Origin: Aquila chrysaetos chrysaetos | Lineage: Eukaryota; Chordata; Aves; Accipitriformes; Accipitridae | Length of the DNA: 64,000 nucleotides | NCBI RefSeq assembly: GCF_900496995.4 | Contig: NC_044014.1 | Location: forward strand, 8,465,001 to 8,529,000 | Direction: 5' to 3' | Shown here: positions 52,701-64,000 of the stretch, one piece after another | Layout of the letters: every line of letters begins with the position of its first letter | Numbering within the stretch: the stretch's first letter is position 1 | The notes under the pieces: model-generated | What the model saw: the letters and a program-made list of their open reading frames with translations, nothing else | What the model was told of the DNA's origin: nothing | Database searches by the model: none | Translations under genes and position numbers: made by a program

Positions 52701-55700
52701 GTCCAAGCAAGACCTTAGTGGGACAGCAGACAAGTGACATCAAATTCTAACATTTTAAAATCCTGCATTCTAACCCTCTCCCTTCAAATGTAAAGCCAGA
52801 GTGAGCAAACTGTCGCTGCATTTACATCGGGGTAGAATTTTACCTCTAAAATAAGACCAATTTAAACAGAAATATTAATTAAAAATATGAATTAAATGTT
52901 CTAGAAGAGAAGTTTCTTTTCTATTGAATTTTTAACTTACTTGATGATCTGATGCTGCCTTGTGTTCCCACCACTTCCATACAGGGCAATATTTACATAT
53001 CCTTTTATTTTACTCCTTCCAGAGAGGGTCACGGTTACTTTGTACCTCCAAACTACACAGAAGAAATACAGTAAGTTAGATTGTACCCAGGGAGAAACAG
53101 TCTCCAAAATATCAAGTGGTGCCTTTTTTTTCAGTCTGTACACTGTAGTTGAAAGAAAAGAAAATTATCGCTGTCCTTCACTTTCAGCTCAAGGCTACAT
53201 CACAGGCTGTCTGGACTCAAAGGGGTTAACACAATGCTCTCACACGTTAATCTTGGTGCTTGTTGTTCTTCCTTGGGTTATAACTATGCAAAACAAATAC
53301 AAAACACCAGCAAGTCAGATCTGTCATTATGCCCTAATGAGATCAACTTGAGAAATGGGTAGACATTTGTGTTACTTTCTGGGAAGAAATAAAAAGCGCT
53401 AGTCCATAACATGGTAAACACAATGTAGACCTCAGCATTTTGGCCATGAAGGTTTTCATATACAGTGAACTTGGAAAGAAGGAGGTGTTAGGAATAAACA
53501 CTGATACATACCAGAATATAAGCAGTGTAGAAGGAGTGTAAAAAAATTCTGAAGCTCAAGGAAAATAATTTTTGTGGGTGGGAACTTTCTTTGAGTGTGC
53601 AATTAGCAAAAGCGGCTGTTCCCCCTCTGATTCTTGTTTACAAAGGTGAAGGAAGAACAGTCTTGTGAGAGCTGACATTTAGGATAACTGAGGTTGTAAA
53701 GGAGGTCATCTCGTCCATCCACTTCTCAAACAAGGCCAGTTATGATCAGCTTGCTCTTGGCCTTTGTCAAATGGAGTTTTGAACATCTCCAAAGATGGCG
53801 ATTTCCCAGCTTCTCTGGGCCCCTCTTCCTGCATTTAACTACTGTCATTGTGACAGTAATTTTCATACTATTTAATTAAGAAATTCCCTTGCTGCAACTT
53901 CTGTGAATTGCCTAACCTTTCTCCTTGCACATTGTAGTGCAGTCCACTAAACATCTCCGTGACCTCCACTAGACTCTATAGTTTGTCAGTATCTTACTTG
54001 TACTGGAGGGCCCAAAATTGTGCACTAGTGTTGGAGCAAAAGAGAAAAAGGCATGAAGGATTGAATAGCCACTGCACTGCTATGAGGTCTGTTCATCTGT
54101 TAAAATTAATTGTAAAACAGGAAAATTAAAAGGGTTGTTTACAAGGAGTAGGTATCAATGGAAGGAATTGAAACTCACGAGCAAAATCCCTGGCTTCTCC
54201 AGTATTCAGGTAAAGTTTCAGGAAATTGTTTTTAATTTTCCCTTTGAATTTATCTGCAAAGTGACCCATATTTGGACATCCCTCTCGCGGGCAAGGGAAA
54301 CAGGTTTCCTATTGAAAACAAATATATCTATTAATAAAATTATCCAGCCAGCCAAGCCAGCCAAGAAAAAAAAAAATTAGTCATAGTACTTATTTTTAAC
54401 ATACCCACCTAACTGGCCCCGTACCACAGCAACAACAAATTTGAAGTAACACTTTCTGTGACTTAAGAAAGATCATATAAGCTAGACAAGTTTCTCAAAG
54501 GCTCTGATTTTTCAGGGCTCTATGGTTTTTTTCATGCCATTTAGCTCAATCCAGCCACATCAGTGACATCCTTGAGTAGTCTTGAACTGGAGCGGGGAGG
54601 AGGAGGTGTCCTTCCCAGCAACTGATGAGAAAGAATTATGTCTCCTCATACCTTCAGGTTGGGTCAAGAAAAGCTTTGTCTTGAAAACAAAGCTCATTTT
54701 TGTCATGAAAGCAGTTTTCTACTATGGTGACAGAAGCAGGTAGTCACCTTCTCCCAAAGTGACCTGAGAAGTGTCATCTCTATTACCTGCTTAGAACGTG
54801 TAAAGGTCAATCTAAGCACTATGTAAGTTTATACCTCTGTCTGTAGGATATGACAAGCCCGTTGCCTCCCTGCTACTCTTGGGCTGTAGCTCCCCATCTC
54901 CCAGTCTGGGACAGGGAAGGGCTTCCTGACCTTGGTCCATAAACCATTGTGCTTTGTCCCTGAGGCCATCTTAAGTCACCAAAGTACTTTGATCATGGAC
55001 TGACCCCATCAGGTCATCACATATTATTTTCCTTCTTGTTGTTTTGAAAAGAAGACATTTAAGCTGTGTTTGAAAGCTCATCTGCTACAGTATGGGATTC
55101 TGCTCATTGCTGTTTGATAAGTACATTTGGTGATTACAGGGACAGGCTCTTCTCCTTACCTCTTCTACAGCTTGATGCAGCAGAGCAGGCCTGCAGAAGC
55201 CACGCTAGCTCCAGTAGTACCTCAGGGCTGTCACACCAGCACAGAACGAGGGATGTCCCTGTTTGTTGTTGCCTTTTTCTACTTTGACCCATGTCAGCTG
55301 AACGAGGTATAATACTTTAGGCTGTCTGATACTTCTCTTACAGATGCACTCATTGGGTGCAAGCTAGCATAAATAAATTGAATTTCAGATGTATAGATAA
55401 GAGACACTATTTTTGATATGGTCCATCCTGAGGCTCTGAGAAATACTTACTGTTTCAAAAACATCATATGAAGCACAAGGATAGCCTAGAAATCCATCAG
55501 GGTAGATAATACTGTCAGAGTAATACTTGTAACTCCGCAAATGATTGCAAGCCACAAAGTCCCGAGTTCCTGTGAAAAGATGCTCCCAGGTTAGTTCTCC
55601 CTTTCTGTTACCATTCGAGGAAAGACACTGGCACAGCCCTTGCCATGTCATTGGGATACATCGTTCCTCCTCAAAAGCCTCATCACAATTCTTGGAGTAT

Positions 55701-58700
55701 CAAACGTAAGGGTTGAAGCTTGCTCTCGCAATGAATTGATGCTCTAAGGAATGTCACTGACTCAACAGGTATAAAATGCAAACTTGAAATGCTTTGTGGA
55801 GCCCAACTGTGCAGCTCAGCTCAGCTCAGCCCCTCCTCTTCCCTCACAAACACTTATTCAAGCAATCTGACCGAGTTTCACAATAGAAATGAGAACTGCA
55901 TGAAGCAGGTCTTTTGTAGGCAACAGTGACATTACCATAACAAAAGAAAACCAAATGAAAAGTATTTAACAGTGAACTTCCTAGGGCAATGCCGATTTGC
56001 TCCAGCTGAGGACTTCAAAACAAAATTATTATTATTGGGGGGGGTGCTTAAGGGAGGGAGACTCTTAAAATTAAAATAATGAATATATTATTTTCCTTTG
56101 TGTTGCCTTTATTTTCCTGACTTTAGGTTAAAAAGAAGATCATATACAACACAGTTATTTCTTTGTGCCTTAATTCCCCATTATTGATAACAAGTTTATT
56201 AAAAAAAAAAAAGAAGAAAAAAAGAAAAAGTAATGCCTCTAGCTGCATTGAATAAAAACTGGAGAAAATGGCTAGTCATCACAAATAAGTTCATGGATTC
56301 TCAGAGTTTAAGGTGTTTGCAGTAATGTAGGAAAGAGCTCAGATAATATACTGAAAAATCTCTACAGCAGAAATCTTGGGTTTTTCTTTTAATGTTATGT
56401 ACAATTAAACTTTATAAGGAAATTTTCTAATATTTAGAGCTTTTATTAGAACCATGTAAAGCAACAGAGAACAGTCTACTTGAGCAGTTATGTGCCAATC
56501 TTTTTTTTTAGCTGACTAAAAATAGACACAATGATGTTGCTTTAATGCAACCCAGATTATAATAGGTAATTAAAAAAAAAAATTAAATTGCTCTATCTCA
56601 GAAGAACTGCAGCTGAAGATACCCTAACAGAAATAGCTGTGACCATCATTGCCCTGCTCCACCCAGTATTGCTGCTGGGCAACTAAATAGAAACAAAGTG
56701 AAATGTGTTGTTACAGACCCTTCAAAATTTTTGGCACAGTTTCAGTAACTTTTGTTTCTGCTGTAAAATACTTTAGAGGAGGCATATTTTCCAGAGGCAA
56801 CACCTTTGTCTTGTTTATTTTTGAATAAGCTTTGGGAAATAGTGTGTTTTGAGCATATCAACAGTTTCACTGCACTCTGCAGCTGCCATTGCTGATGAGC
56901 ACACCAAAAACTAATACAGAACACCTGAACTAAGAAAAGTTAAGTCCTTACATTGTGAGGGGTGAGCTTCCCCTGAATTTGTAATGTAATCAACACACTT
57001 ACCTTCCCAGATGCCATCGAGATCTACAATCTGTGAAACAGGGTTCTTCCCACACCCTGGCATTTGCTTTCCTCCGTTTGGGTAAAAGTCAAGATGTCCT
57101 ATAGCTGTGGGTATGCCAAAACCTGAAGCATTTAAAGCGGGGGTAAGCAGGTTTGAAATTAATATTGTCTGGTATTTTCTCATACCTATAGCTACTGGCT
57201 TGAAGTTTGTCTGTGCTTGGTATTTTAGGATATGAGCTGTTAGTGACCAGAATGGTGTATTTGTTCTGTGTCTATGCACCACCCAGCACAACTGAGTCTT
57301 GATGAACGATTAGGATACTTAAGTGCCACAAAGCATAAATAATTTAGTATTAATACAGTAGAGTTGAATATTCACCTAAGTAGGGGATTGTGGGAGCTGA
57401 ATCTGTGTGGATAATGTCAACAAACTCTGCATCAGTTTTATCCAGTCTGACTTCAAGTGGAGTGTCTTGGAAATAAGGTTGAGCAGGGTCCAGTCCTGAA
57501 AGAAAAAGACTAGTGTTACGTATAGATAAGGAGATATAGATGTATCATTTTGCGTAACACTATGATTGTATATAACGAATATTACATATATAGTTGCCTA
57601 TGGTGCCTTATATCTAAGTAGTATAGGCATTAATAAAATGATAACATGTGCTCTCTCTTACCAAGTGGCTTTTCAGGAAGGAGAAAGGGTTACCTGCGTG
57701 AAGCCTATTAAATTTTACTGATTTACATCAATATTGACTCCCAACACTTGGATGTAAATTTTTTTTTTTAAATTGAACTTCCCTTTAATAATGTTGCTCA
57801 AATTGAGGTGGCTGCGTCTGCATCCCATGTAACTCAATGTACTTAAACAGTAATTGATGCTGATAGCACCCCATGTGCTTGGAGGTGTTGGAACCAGCTT
57901 GCCTACTTGTGGCTCCAGTCAGGTTTTGGAAAAACATCTAGTTTTGAAGTGATGATCTTTGCTTTTGATCCTAGCAGAAAACAGAATTCATTTGCTTCCC
58001 AAATTGCTGCAGCAATTTCAGGAGCTTGTAAAGTCTTGCAAATTGCATAATTTTTGCTACCTTATACTTGCATCTCTTGTTGTCCCCGGGCAGCAGATTT
58101 GGTTTTGTTCTTAGTAAACTATTTTGTAGACTATTAGTCCAAGGTTCATCAAGCCTGAAATCCCTGAGGAAAAGTAACAATTGAAAAGGGCTGTGTTAAT
58201 AATATCCAAAATTGTCTTTTGTGTATGAAAGGTCACTCTGCTTAATGCACACCGCCCTTGGCGCTGCCTCCATGATGAATAAGGAGATCAAGCCCATAGC
58301 TTTAAACTCTGGAAATGCTAAACATGTTAAAAAATTGCTAAAGAATGCAGACTGCAGCGTGAGTTTCCTGTATTTTGAGAAGGGCGTGGTTTGATCACAA
58401 GCTTAGCTGATAATACCTCTCTTCAGTTTTGTTCTCTGGGACATTATTGGAGGTTTTAAAATGCTCGAAATGGTGTCTCTGCTTTGTGAGGTCTCTGGAA
58501 TATCTGAATATCTTTTTTAGAAATGAATTCATATTGCAATAAATACGCCTGTTTGATTGCCATTTTCTTTCTTAAAGAGTCAGTTAAACAATTTAAGAAA
58601 GATGAGGGCTATCCCTTGAAGAACAGCGCAGGGATATGGTGAATGGTTATGCGGTGGCTATGTTGCACTGATGCTCCTGCTGTGGGCAGAGAGCTGAGAC

Positions 58701-61700
58701 AGCCTGCGCTTCCATGGAACTTAGCTTTGCCTCTTGGCCCTACGCATTTTTATCATTTAAGTCTTGCAGTGTTGCAAAATGGTTCCTTCAAGAGTTGTTT
58801 GCTCTCAGCTAGTGTGGGTAGAGAGCACATTATGAGCCAAAGGATGGTGAAAAAGGAAAACTTGCTGTTGGATCAAAGGGAAGACGAAAATGCTTCTGGC
58901 CAATAGTCACAGAGGCTTGTTCTGTTAGATCTTGCAAGACAGACACTATTTATGGGACCAGTGGAGGATGTCCAGATTCTGCGTATTCAGAGCGATAGGT
59001 GGACAGCTATAAAACAAACCAGAACCAAAAATGCCCTCTCTGATAGAATTGAACAGGAAAACCTGGCTTAGCGAGAGGCTTTCTCACTTTCTCAGAGCAT
59101 AGAGTGTGTAACTTGCAACAGGGAAAGACAACAGAGTTGAAATCTGACTGTTTCTTTAAGTATAAGTGCAGTTTCTTAGTAAGTCTACTTGAATATGGAC
59201 AGATGATATAATCCTGTGTGACTCAATTTTTGCTGCCAAGGAAATACAGAGATTAGTGTATCAACAGTTAAGCGAAGAAATGAAACTTTAGAAAGTTTGC
59301 TGGAAATAAAAACAAAAAAAAGATAATTACTGATAATGTACTCTAGTAGGTGAAAAGTTTACGTAGACATAGCAAAGCAAGGTGATAATGAGTAATATAT
59401 CAGGAAGGTTAGCCTACTGCTTCTGAAACATCAGGTTTAATCCATCCTTTTCTGGAAAATGATATTTGTTAGAAAAACTACTGCACAAAATAACTGCTCA
59501 CTGTTGTGCTGCTTCTAACATGCTTTGGAGGGACCTGCAAGCAGTGGGTGATGTTGTGCATCAGATGTGCTGCTGTATAACAGGCCAGATTAATGAAAGA
59601 TGAAAATGGCAGGAGAAAAGCTGCTAGGACAAGGAAGGTAGGGATTACTCTCCTGGTCTGTTTTATTACATTAGTGTTGGACAAATCATTATGAAAAACA
59701 ATCATGGCAACTAAAGCTGGTTCTGGTTGTACGGTAGTTATTGCAAGTTCATTTTTAGCAGCGACAATGGAGTATTGTTATGTTATAGCATCACTCCCTT
59801 CCTGCTCCAAACTAGCACTGGTCTGGGCAGGGACACTGCTAGGTTGAAGCACCAGAAAGCAAGCTCTGCAGAAATTGCCACAACCATTAATATTTATCAG
59901 CAAGTCAATTAATGCATTGCAGGGGGTCTTCTGTCTCTGTTAGCTGTACGGAGCCTTTCCTTTGCTGTGTAAACATATGCAAGCAAAATAATCATCACAC
60001 TGACTGTTTTCCCACACTTACCGGGGTACCACTCCCCGGTGTACTGTGAGAAGAAGTTAATCTCTGTAATGTCCAAATTACCCTTGACTAAACTACAGCC
60101 CACAGTCAGATACAATCATAACAGAAAATGAACAGCAACATTTTGTTAAGCAGTGATGTCTTTAGTCACTGACTTACCAGTTATTCTTCCAATTCCTGGC
60201 TGCCTCCTGCCAGCCTCACCTGCCGCATGTGCTCCAAGACTGTGGCCAATTATGTGAACATCAGCTGGAGAGTATCCATATTTTTCCTGAAAAAATAGCA
60301 ATATAAAAAATTACTACATCTGTTTTCATCTGCAACAGGGAAGAGTAAAAAGGGGCTGAAAAACTACTTTTAATTTGACTACTGACTCGGGAACTCGTAT
60401 AGTATTTCAGCATCTGTTTCCCAGTTTAGGTACTTATGTCCAATACACAAATTTTTCAAAACTCCTTATTCATGTGCTGCCCTCATTTGGAGGCTGCGAA
60501 AACTCTAGACAGCTCTGCCAGCAGAGTCCTGAGAGGCTCTGTATCTATTTTACATCCTAGACCCATTAAGATTCACAGGATGCTTATCTGGCTTGCAAGT
60601 TTCAGCCAGGCAGGAACTCTTAATTACACCTGGCAGGTCAGGAACCACATGCAGCTGGAGGAGGACATGAGAAGAGAGATGCCTTCACCCTTTTTGGACA
60701 GTGATTCAGTGGCTGCAATGCAGATGTAGAGAGTGAGACATGGGTCAGAGCACTCCTAGACCCAGCCTACTATCTAAGTAGTTTACAGTTCTTTTATGGG
60801 AATTGTGTGTTGAAAGCACTTAGATTAAAAGAAGGCTTCAAACCAAGCATCGCTTCCCATGTGAAGCTGGCTAAGAAAGGGGGCACGTGGCACCTTCTGT
60901 AGTTTTGGGCACTGTACACAGTGACCTTCCCCTGCGGCAGCTGGCTGGGTCCTATTTGTCCCCAGGTGTTGTTGTTCACTGGAAAGCAGTTGTCCTCCAG
61001 CTGCTGCTGGCTGCCAGCTGATTTTCTGGCATTCTTAAGAGCAGTTTGGTAGGTTTTGTCTTCCTGAGAAGGCAGTTTGCTGTGTCTGTTTGTGTATTTA
61101 AGACTACACAACACTTTACATCTGTTAACATCTATGGAATAACTGTTTGGCTATACTCTGGGGATATCTTGTAGAACTTCATATCCCTAAGTTGGCTAAC
61201 CCTGCTGTTATGACATAGTTCTCTAACTTAAAAAAAAAAAAAAAAAAAGAGTCTGTCTTCAGCACAACTTCTAAAATGATCGCTGAGTAGAAGAAAATGT
61301 TTTCTGCTGGTTACATTCACATTGATGAAAGTTCTTGAATAGTATTTCTTTCAAATCAGCATTATAACTATAGCTTTATAACCGCAAGATTCTTACCATA
61401 AGAACATTTATAAAATAAGCTATTTCAGCGCCCACAACACGGACATTGTTTGATGCCTGGGTGTACTGACATCTTGCGCCTTTTTTCCAGTTTATGCAGA
61501 TGCAGTTCACATCTTCCACAGAAAGCATCCTCTGTTTTGTAAGACAAAAGTAAAAACCAAAGATCCCCACAGTAAATGCAATCTGGAATTGATTCATGTT
61601 GCTTATTAGAGCTCAATTCATTAATGTTGCATGAATTAGTATAAGAACATTTTAAGAACCAAAACCTTAGCATATATATGTGGCCCTGCCTGCTCACAGG

Positions 61701-63853
61701 TGTATGTGTGCTCACACAATGCTGAAATAGGGACACAGTGCTGAAATAGGGTGGTATGCTGTAGTAATGGCCACACCATCATTTCAAATAGCCGTAGCAG
61801 TACTTTTTGCAGAAGGGAAAACACTACAAATACTGATACTTTTAATTTTTAATTTCAATCAAACTTTGTATGTAACACTAAATAAGAGCTCTACTCTTGT
61901 ACTGATTCGAGTGATTTAAAAGTGCTTCTTTAATTCAAATTCAGTTAGAACTTATATTTTTTGATGATAAAAATTGTTTTTCTGATACAGATTTGTAAGA
62001 AAGAGACTGTTTTTATAAGAGGGTGCATAAATTGCTGGTGTCACTGAATATTCATTTCAGATTTATGGCTTTAATTGGGACAATGTATATACAGGCAGAT
62101 ACTTTATTGTCTGCCGCAGAATCTGAAGCTTTGCTTTTCTCCTCTGAGCTGGATTGTTTGGCTAAATGTATTTTGCTTTAGCAGCTTTAGTATATTTATT
62201 CTTCTTTGCTTTAAGTTCAGACATTATAAAACATCCAAAACAAGTTACGACTGGCAAAGGACAAAAAAGGCAATAGAATTGTCTGTGGCTATGTTAGAAG
62301 TGGTAAAAATAAATGTGCAGATAGGATTATTACTTAATGGGAAGGAAAGTAAATAACAGATACACATAGGAGGGGCTGATCTATTCACAATCCTATTTGC
62401 TCTGCTCTTTACTGAAAAGATTCACTGAGACCAATTTTTTATTTTTATTTTTTTTAGATAAATTGGAGTATTGTGATAAAACACAGGTCACCGTAATAGA
62501 GAAAGAATTTAAAGATATATCTCATGTGTCTACATCCTTGTGAAAACTGATGAAAAGGATTTAAGCTGAAGCAAAATGTGAGCTATCTTGTAGATTGTGA
62601 GGTTCTAGAAAAAAATCTCTATTTTAAGAGTGGGAAAATGGGAGACTGAGAATTATAAAAACATCAATCTGCTTCTGATACTTTGAACAATTATTAGCTA
62701 ACAAATCCAACAGTCATTCCTCAATGTTCCTAAATTGATAATCAACATAGCTTTTTTTCAACAAGAAACTGTCAAATAAATTTAATTTATATTCTTTTGA
62801 CCTAGTATTGAAGAGAACCAGGTAACAGGGATGCAATAAATGTGAAATACCTTGATTTTAGTGGACTTTCACTTGTTTCTCATAGTGTTCTCCTAAGTGA
62901 AATAGGAATAAAGAATTTGAACAAAATTGTAGTTGTGTCAATAGTTAGTTGAAAAATCTTATCCTAAAAGTGTCATGTGCCATCAACTGGTATTTTGCTC
63001 TGTGCTGTATGACTAGTAGCTTTCGTTAGCCGCAGCTGCAACAGAAAGCATGTTTATAGGATTTGAGAAGACCACAAGCTGGAGTTGCAACTTTATATGG
63101 GGACAGGATTAAGAAATACCTTGGGGAATTAGCACAAAAATTAATAAAGTAGTGTTTTATTTCGTTCACTGTTCATAGCAAGTCCTAGATTGAAAGCTTT
63201 GTTCTAAATGATCCCCTTCAAATCCCTTTCAGATGTACATTTCTAGAGCTTTATTGCTTCTGTTAATGGTCAGCCCATGTCCTCAGCCTCCAACACCCAT
63301 GTGGCAGCCCATACCTTTGTGATGGACTTTCCACATCTAGAAACCTGTCTCTTGTCTGGAGAAATATGATGCAATAGTTATGAGTCTGCAGTTATTTCTG
63401 GAATCACCCTAGTTCCTAAGCAGTATCTTGCTCCAGGGTTTGTGTTGTTTTCACCAAGAAAAAGGACGCTTACTGAGCCACATCTTGTTGTTCACTTCAC
63501 TAAAGAGAAGAACTGAATGCATTTTACCTCCTGCTTTTCCTCAAGGTGCAGAGCTACATATGTAAGTTGCTAACGATTTGAAAATGTGGCCTTTTTCCCT
63601 TTCATATCACTACAAGTACCATGAGAGAAATTGGTTAGAAATAGGGAAAACAGGCAATTTGTAGGAATGTGTTTATAAATGCAAACTAAGGAACTTCACA
63701 GGGACACGATTTCCCCGTGGTACCTACCTTGCACATGTCTGACAGCCAGTTTTCTTCTCCATCATCTATAAATCCATGTACGATAAATCTGGTTATCCTA
63801 CTTGCATTAAAATTTGAGTAGTCAATTGTTGCGGCATCAACTGCAGAGATCTC
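49714..63853 (-). CDS. PNLIP: Pancreatic lipase family gene (PNLIP/PNLIPRP group), 3' part, 10 coding exons; paralogue uncertain
   Basis: Ten exons on the minus strand splice in phase into about 400 codons ending at TAA (49714-49716). The signal peptide and first mature residues lie right of the window. The family hydrolyses dietary acylglycerols in the gut with colipase and is secreted by the pancreas. Catalytic residues are present: Ser in GHSLGAH (codon 60239-60241), Asp in GLDPA (57488-57490) and His in ACNHLRS (55541-55543). The beta-5 loop reads DPAQP, with the Ala/Pro pair of active lipases rather than the Val/Ala of inactive PLRP1. The lid between two cysteines is full length with GIWEG. 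Colipase-region cysteines (PCASY, TCFPCP, GCP) and the C-terminal disulfide cysteines (FRFC, TAC) are kept. Some stretches recall PLRP2 ([15 protein letters not shown]) and others PNLIPRP3 (EISAV, AYFI-VLM, GHFAD), so the exact paralogue is open. An active enzyme is predicted. Confidence 0.93.
51001..51168 (-). CDS. Lipase exon, PLAT/C2-like domain part 2
   Basis: 168 bases with acceptor ttttttcacag and donor gtaagt, phase 2 on both sides. It encodes [20 protein letters not shown], then [19 protein letters not shown] and [22 protein letters not shown] is close to the PNLIPRP3 version I recall, and VQSGENG to PLRP2. Confidence 0.96.
52941..53052 (-). CDS. Lipase exon, PLAT/C2-like domain part 1
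   Basis: 112 bases with acceptor tctgtgtag and donor gtaagt, phase 1 in and phase 2 out. It encodes [20 protein letters not shown], then [16 protein letters not shown]. This begins the beta-sandwich domain that binds colipase. IALYGS resembles PLRP2. Confidence 0.96.
53690..54035 (-). mobile_element. Old CR1 LINE fragment in a lipase intron
   Basis: The plus strand shows reversed CR1 phrases: gagttttgaacatctccaaa, cccagcttctctgggc and, at the right end, acttgtactggagggcccaa. It is heavily diverged, with no open frame. It shares the gene's strand. Confidence 0.7.
54179..54308 (-). CDS. Lipase exon, cysteine cluster linking to C-terminal domain
   Basis: 130 bases, phase 0 in and phase 1 out, with acceptor ttcaatag and donor gtgagt. 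Its coding frame has no useful ATG. It encodes [19 protein letters not shown], then [19 protein letters not shown] and RDFA. The three cysteines and MGHFAD are family hallmarks, and the phases match both flanking exons exactly. Confidence 0.93.
55451..55569 (-). CDS. Lipase exon with catalytic His
   Basis: 119 bases with acceptor tttcacag and donor gtaagt, phase 1 in and phase 0 out. It encodes [19 protein letters not shown], then [18 protein letters not shown]. The first Cys closes the lid disulfide; His in CNHLRS is the catalytic base. Confidence 0.96.
56201..56229. repeat. A-rich tract
   Basis: A run with interspersed G in a lipase intron. Confidence 0.9.
57003..57122 (-). CDS. Lipase exon, first half of lid
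   Basis: 120 bases with acceptor atgcttcag and donor gtaagt. It encodes [19 protein letters not shown], then [20 protein letters not shown]. The Cys opens the lid loop that covers the active site. The lid follows the PNLIP/PLRP2 pattern, not the divergent PNLIPRP3 lid. Confidence 0.96.
57376..57495 (-). CDS. Lipase exon with catalytic Asp (GLDPA) and calcium site
   Basis: 120 bases with acceptor tctttcag and donor gtgaat. It encodes [19 protein letters not shown] and then [17 protein letters not shown] of GLDPA is the catalytic acid. VRLDKTD matches the structural calcium loop. Tyr replaces the free Cys found at PCFQ in human PNLIP. Confidence 0.95.
   Translation of the reverse strand, partial: DWTLLNLISKTLHLKSDWIKLMQSLLTLSTQIQLPQSPT
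57496..60177 (-). other. Lipase intron (2.7 kb)
   Basis: Donor gtaagt and acceptor tttcag on the minus strand. No repeats or embedded gene were recognised. The other lipase introns (49778-51000, 51169-52940, 53053-54178, 54309-55450, 55570-57002, 57123-57375, 60287-61396, 61532-63727) hold only the old CR1 at 53690 and A-rich tracts. Confidence 0.85.
60178..60286 (-). CDS. Lipase exon with nucleophile Ser (GHSLGAH)
   Basis: 109 bases with acceptor ttttttcag and donor gtaagt, phase 0 in and phase 1 out. It encodes [20 protein letters not shown] and then [21 protein letters not shown] is the nucleophile-elbow GxSxG motif. The N-glycosylation site of human PNLIP in this loop is absent. Confidence 0.96.
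61230..61248. repeat. Poly(A) tract, 19 A
   Basis: Uninterrupted A run in a lipase intron, 150 bases downstream (on the gene's strand) of exon 61397-61531. Confidence 0.95.
61397..61531 (-). CDS. Lipase exon, NCICINW / VRVVGAE
   Basis: 135 bases, 45 codons, phase 0 on both sides, with acceptor aaaacag and donor gtaaga. It encodes [15 protein letters not shown], then [18 protein letters not shown]. It has the disulfide Cys in VNC and an extra Cys (GARCQ) where human PNLIP has Thr. Confidence 0.95.
61721..61750. repeat. 19-base tandem duplication
   Basis: gctgaaataggg occurs at 61721 and 61740 with a 19-base period, in a lipase intron. Confidence 0.9.
63728..63853 (-). CDS. Lipase exon, TRFIVHGF
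   Basis: 126 bases, 42 codons, phase 0 on both sides, after acceptor acaacag and before donor gtaggt. It encodes [15 protein letters not shown], then an N-A-S sequon, TRFIVHGF and [14 protein letters not shown] is the oxyanion-hole region of the family, and the final Cys pairs with one in the next exon. The exon is one residue longer than in PNLIP, matching PLRP2/PNLIPRP3. Confidence 0.95.
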
Positions 63854-64000
63854 CTGTTGTAGATGTTAAATTAATAAATTAATAAACATTTAAATCTGCT
63901 TTCTGTAAATAGTTTGTCAAAATTGCAAAGACCTGAACTATGCTCATCTGTACAGACATTTAAAAGTTATGCAATGTTAAACTCATCTGCAAGTGTTTAT

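Overview
This window is vertebrate nuclear DNA, almost certainly from a bird. It holds long introns with GT-AG splice sites, several CR1 LINE fragments (the dominant retroelement of birds) and LTR pieces of a kind common in bird genomes. It is AT-rich, with no operons, CRISPR arrays or prokaryotic signals. Nearly all apparent long reading frames are chance frames in introns or CR1 reverse-transcriptase remnants.

Two protein-coding genes converge on each other. On the plus strand (1..33067) lie the last eight coding exons of HSPA12A, an atypical Hsp70-family ATPase. They encode about the C-terminal 503 residues in one continuous frame with matching splice phases, and the gene starts upstream of the window. 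Its 3' UTR probably runs to about 37630, where there is a good AATAAA signal, and it contains an antisense CR1 insertion. On the minus strand (49714..63853) lie the last ten coding exons of a pancreatic-lipase-family gene (PNLIP/PNLIPRP group), about 400 residues. They include the complete Ser-Asp-His triad, a full-length lid and the C-terminal PLAT/C2 domain. The signal-peptide and N-terminal exons lie beyond the right edge. The same tail-to-tail neighbourhood occurs on human 10q25 (PNLIP cluster and HSPA12A), which supports both calls.

Layout: 1-33067, HSPA12A exons, with a 20 kb intron at 3669-23673; 33068-37630, its probable 3' UTR; 37631-49655, an intergenic region with an old CR1, an LTR fragment, AT-rich stretches rich in homeodomain-like sites, and a younger CR1 just beyond the lipase 3' end; 49656-64000, the lipase gene. 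The two genes do not form a pathway. HSPA12A is an intracellular chaperone-like ATPase and the lipase is a secreted digestive enzyme; their adjacency is conserved synteny.

I saw no new biological system. The items most worth checking are the paralogue identity of the lipase (PNLIPRP3-like flanks around a PNLIP/PLRP2-type lid), an unassigned exon-like block near 38336, the retroelement in the HSPA12A 3' UTR, and palindromes in the same UTR. All family comparisons are from memory of human proteins, not from a computed alignment.
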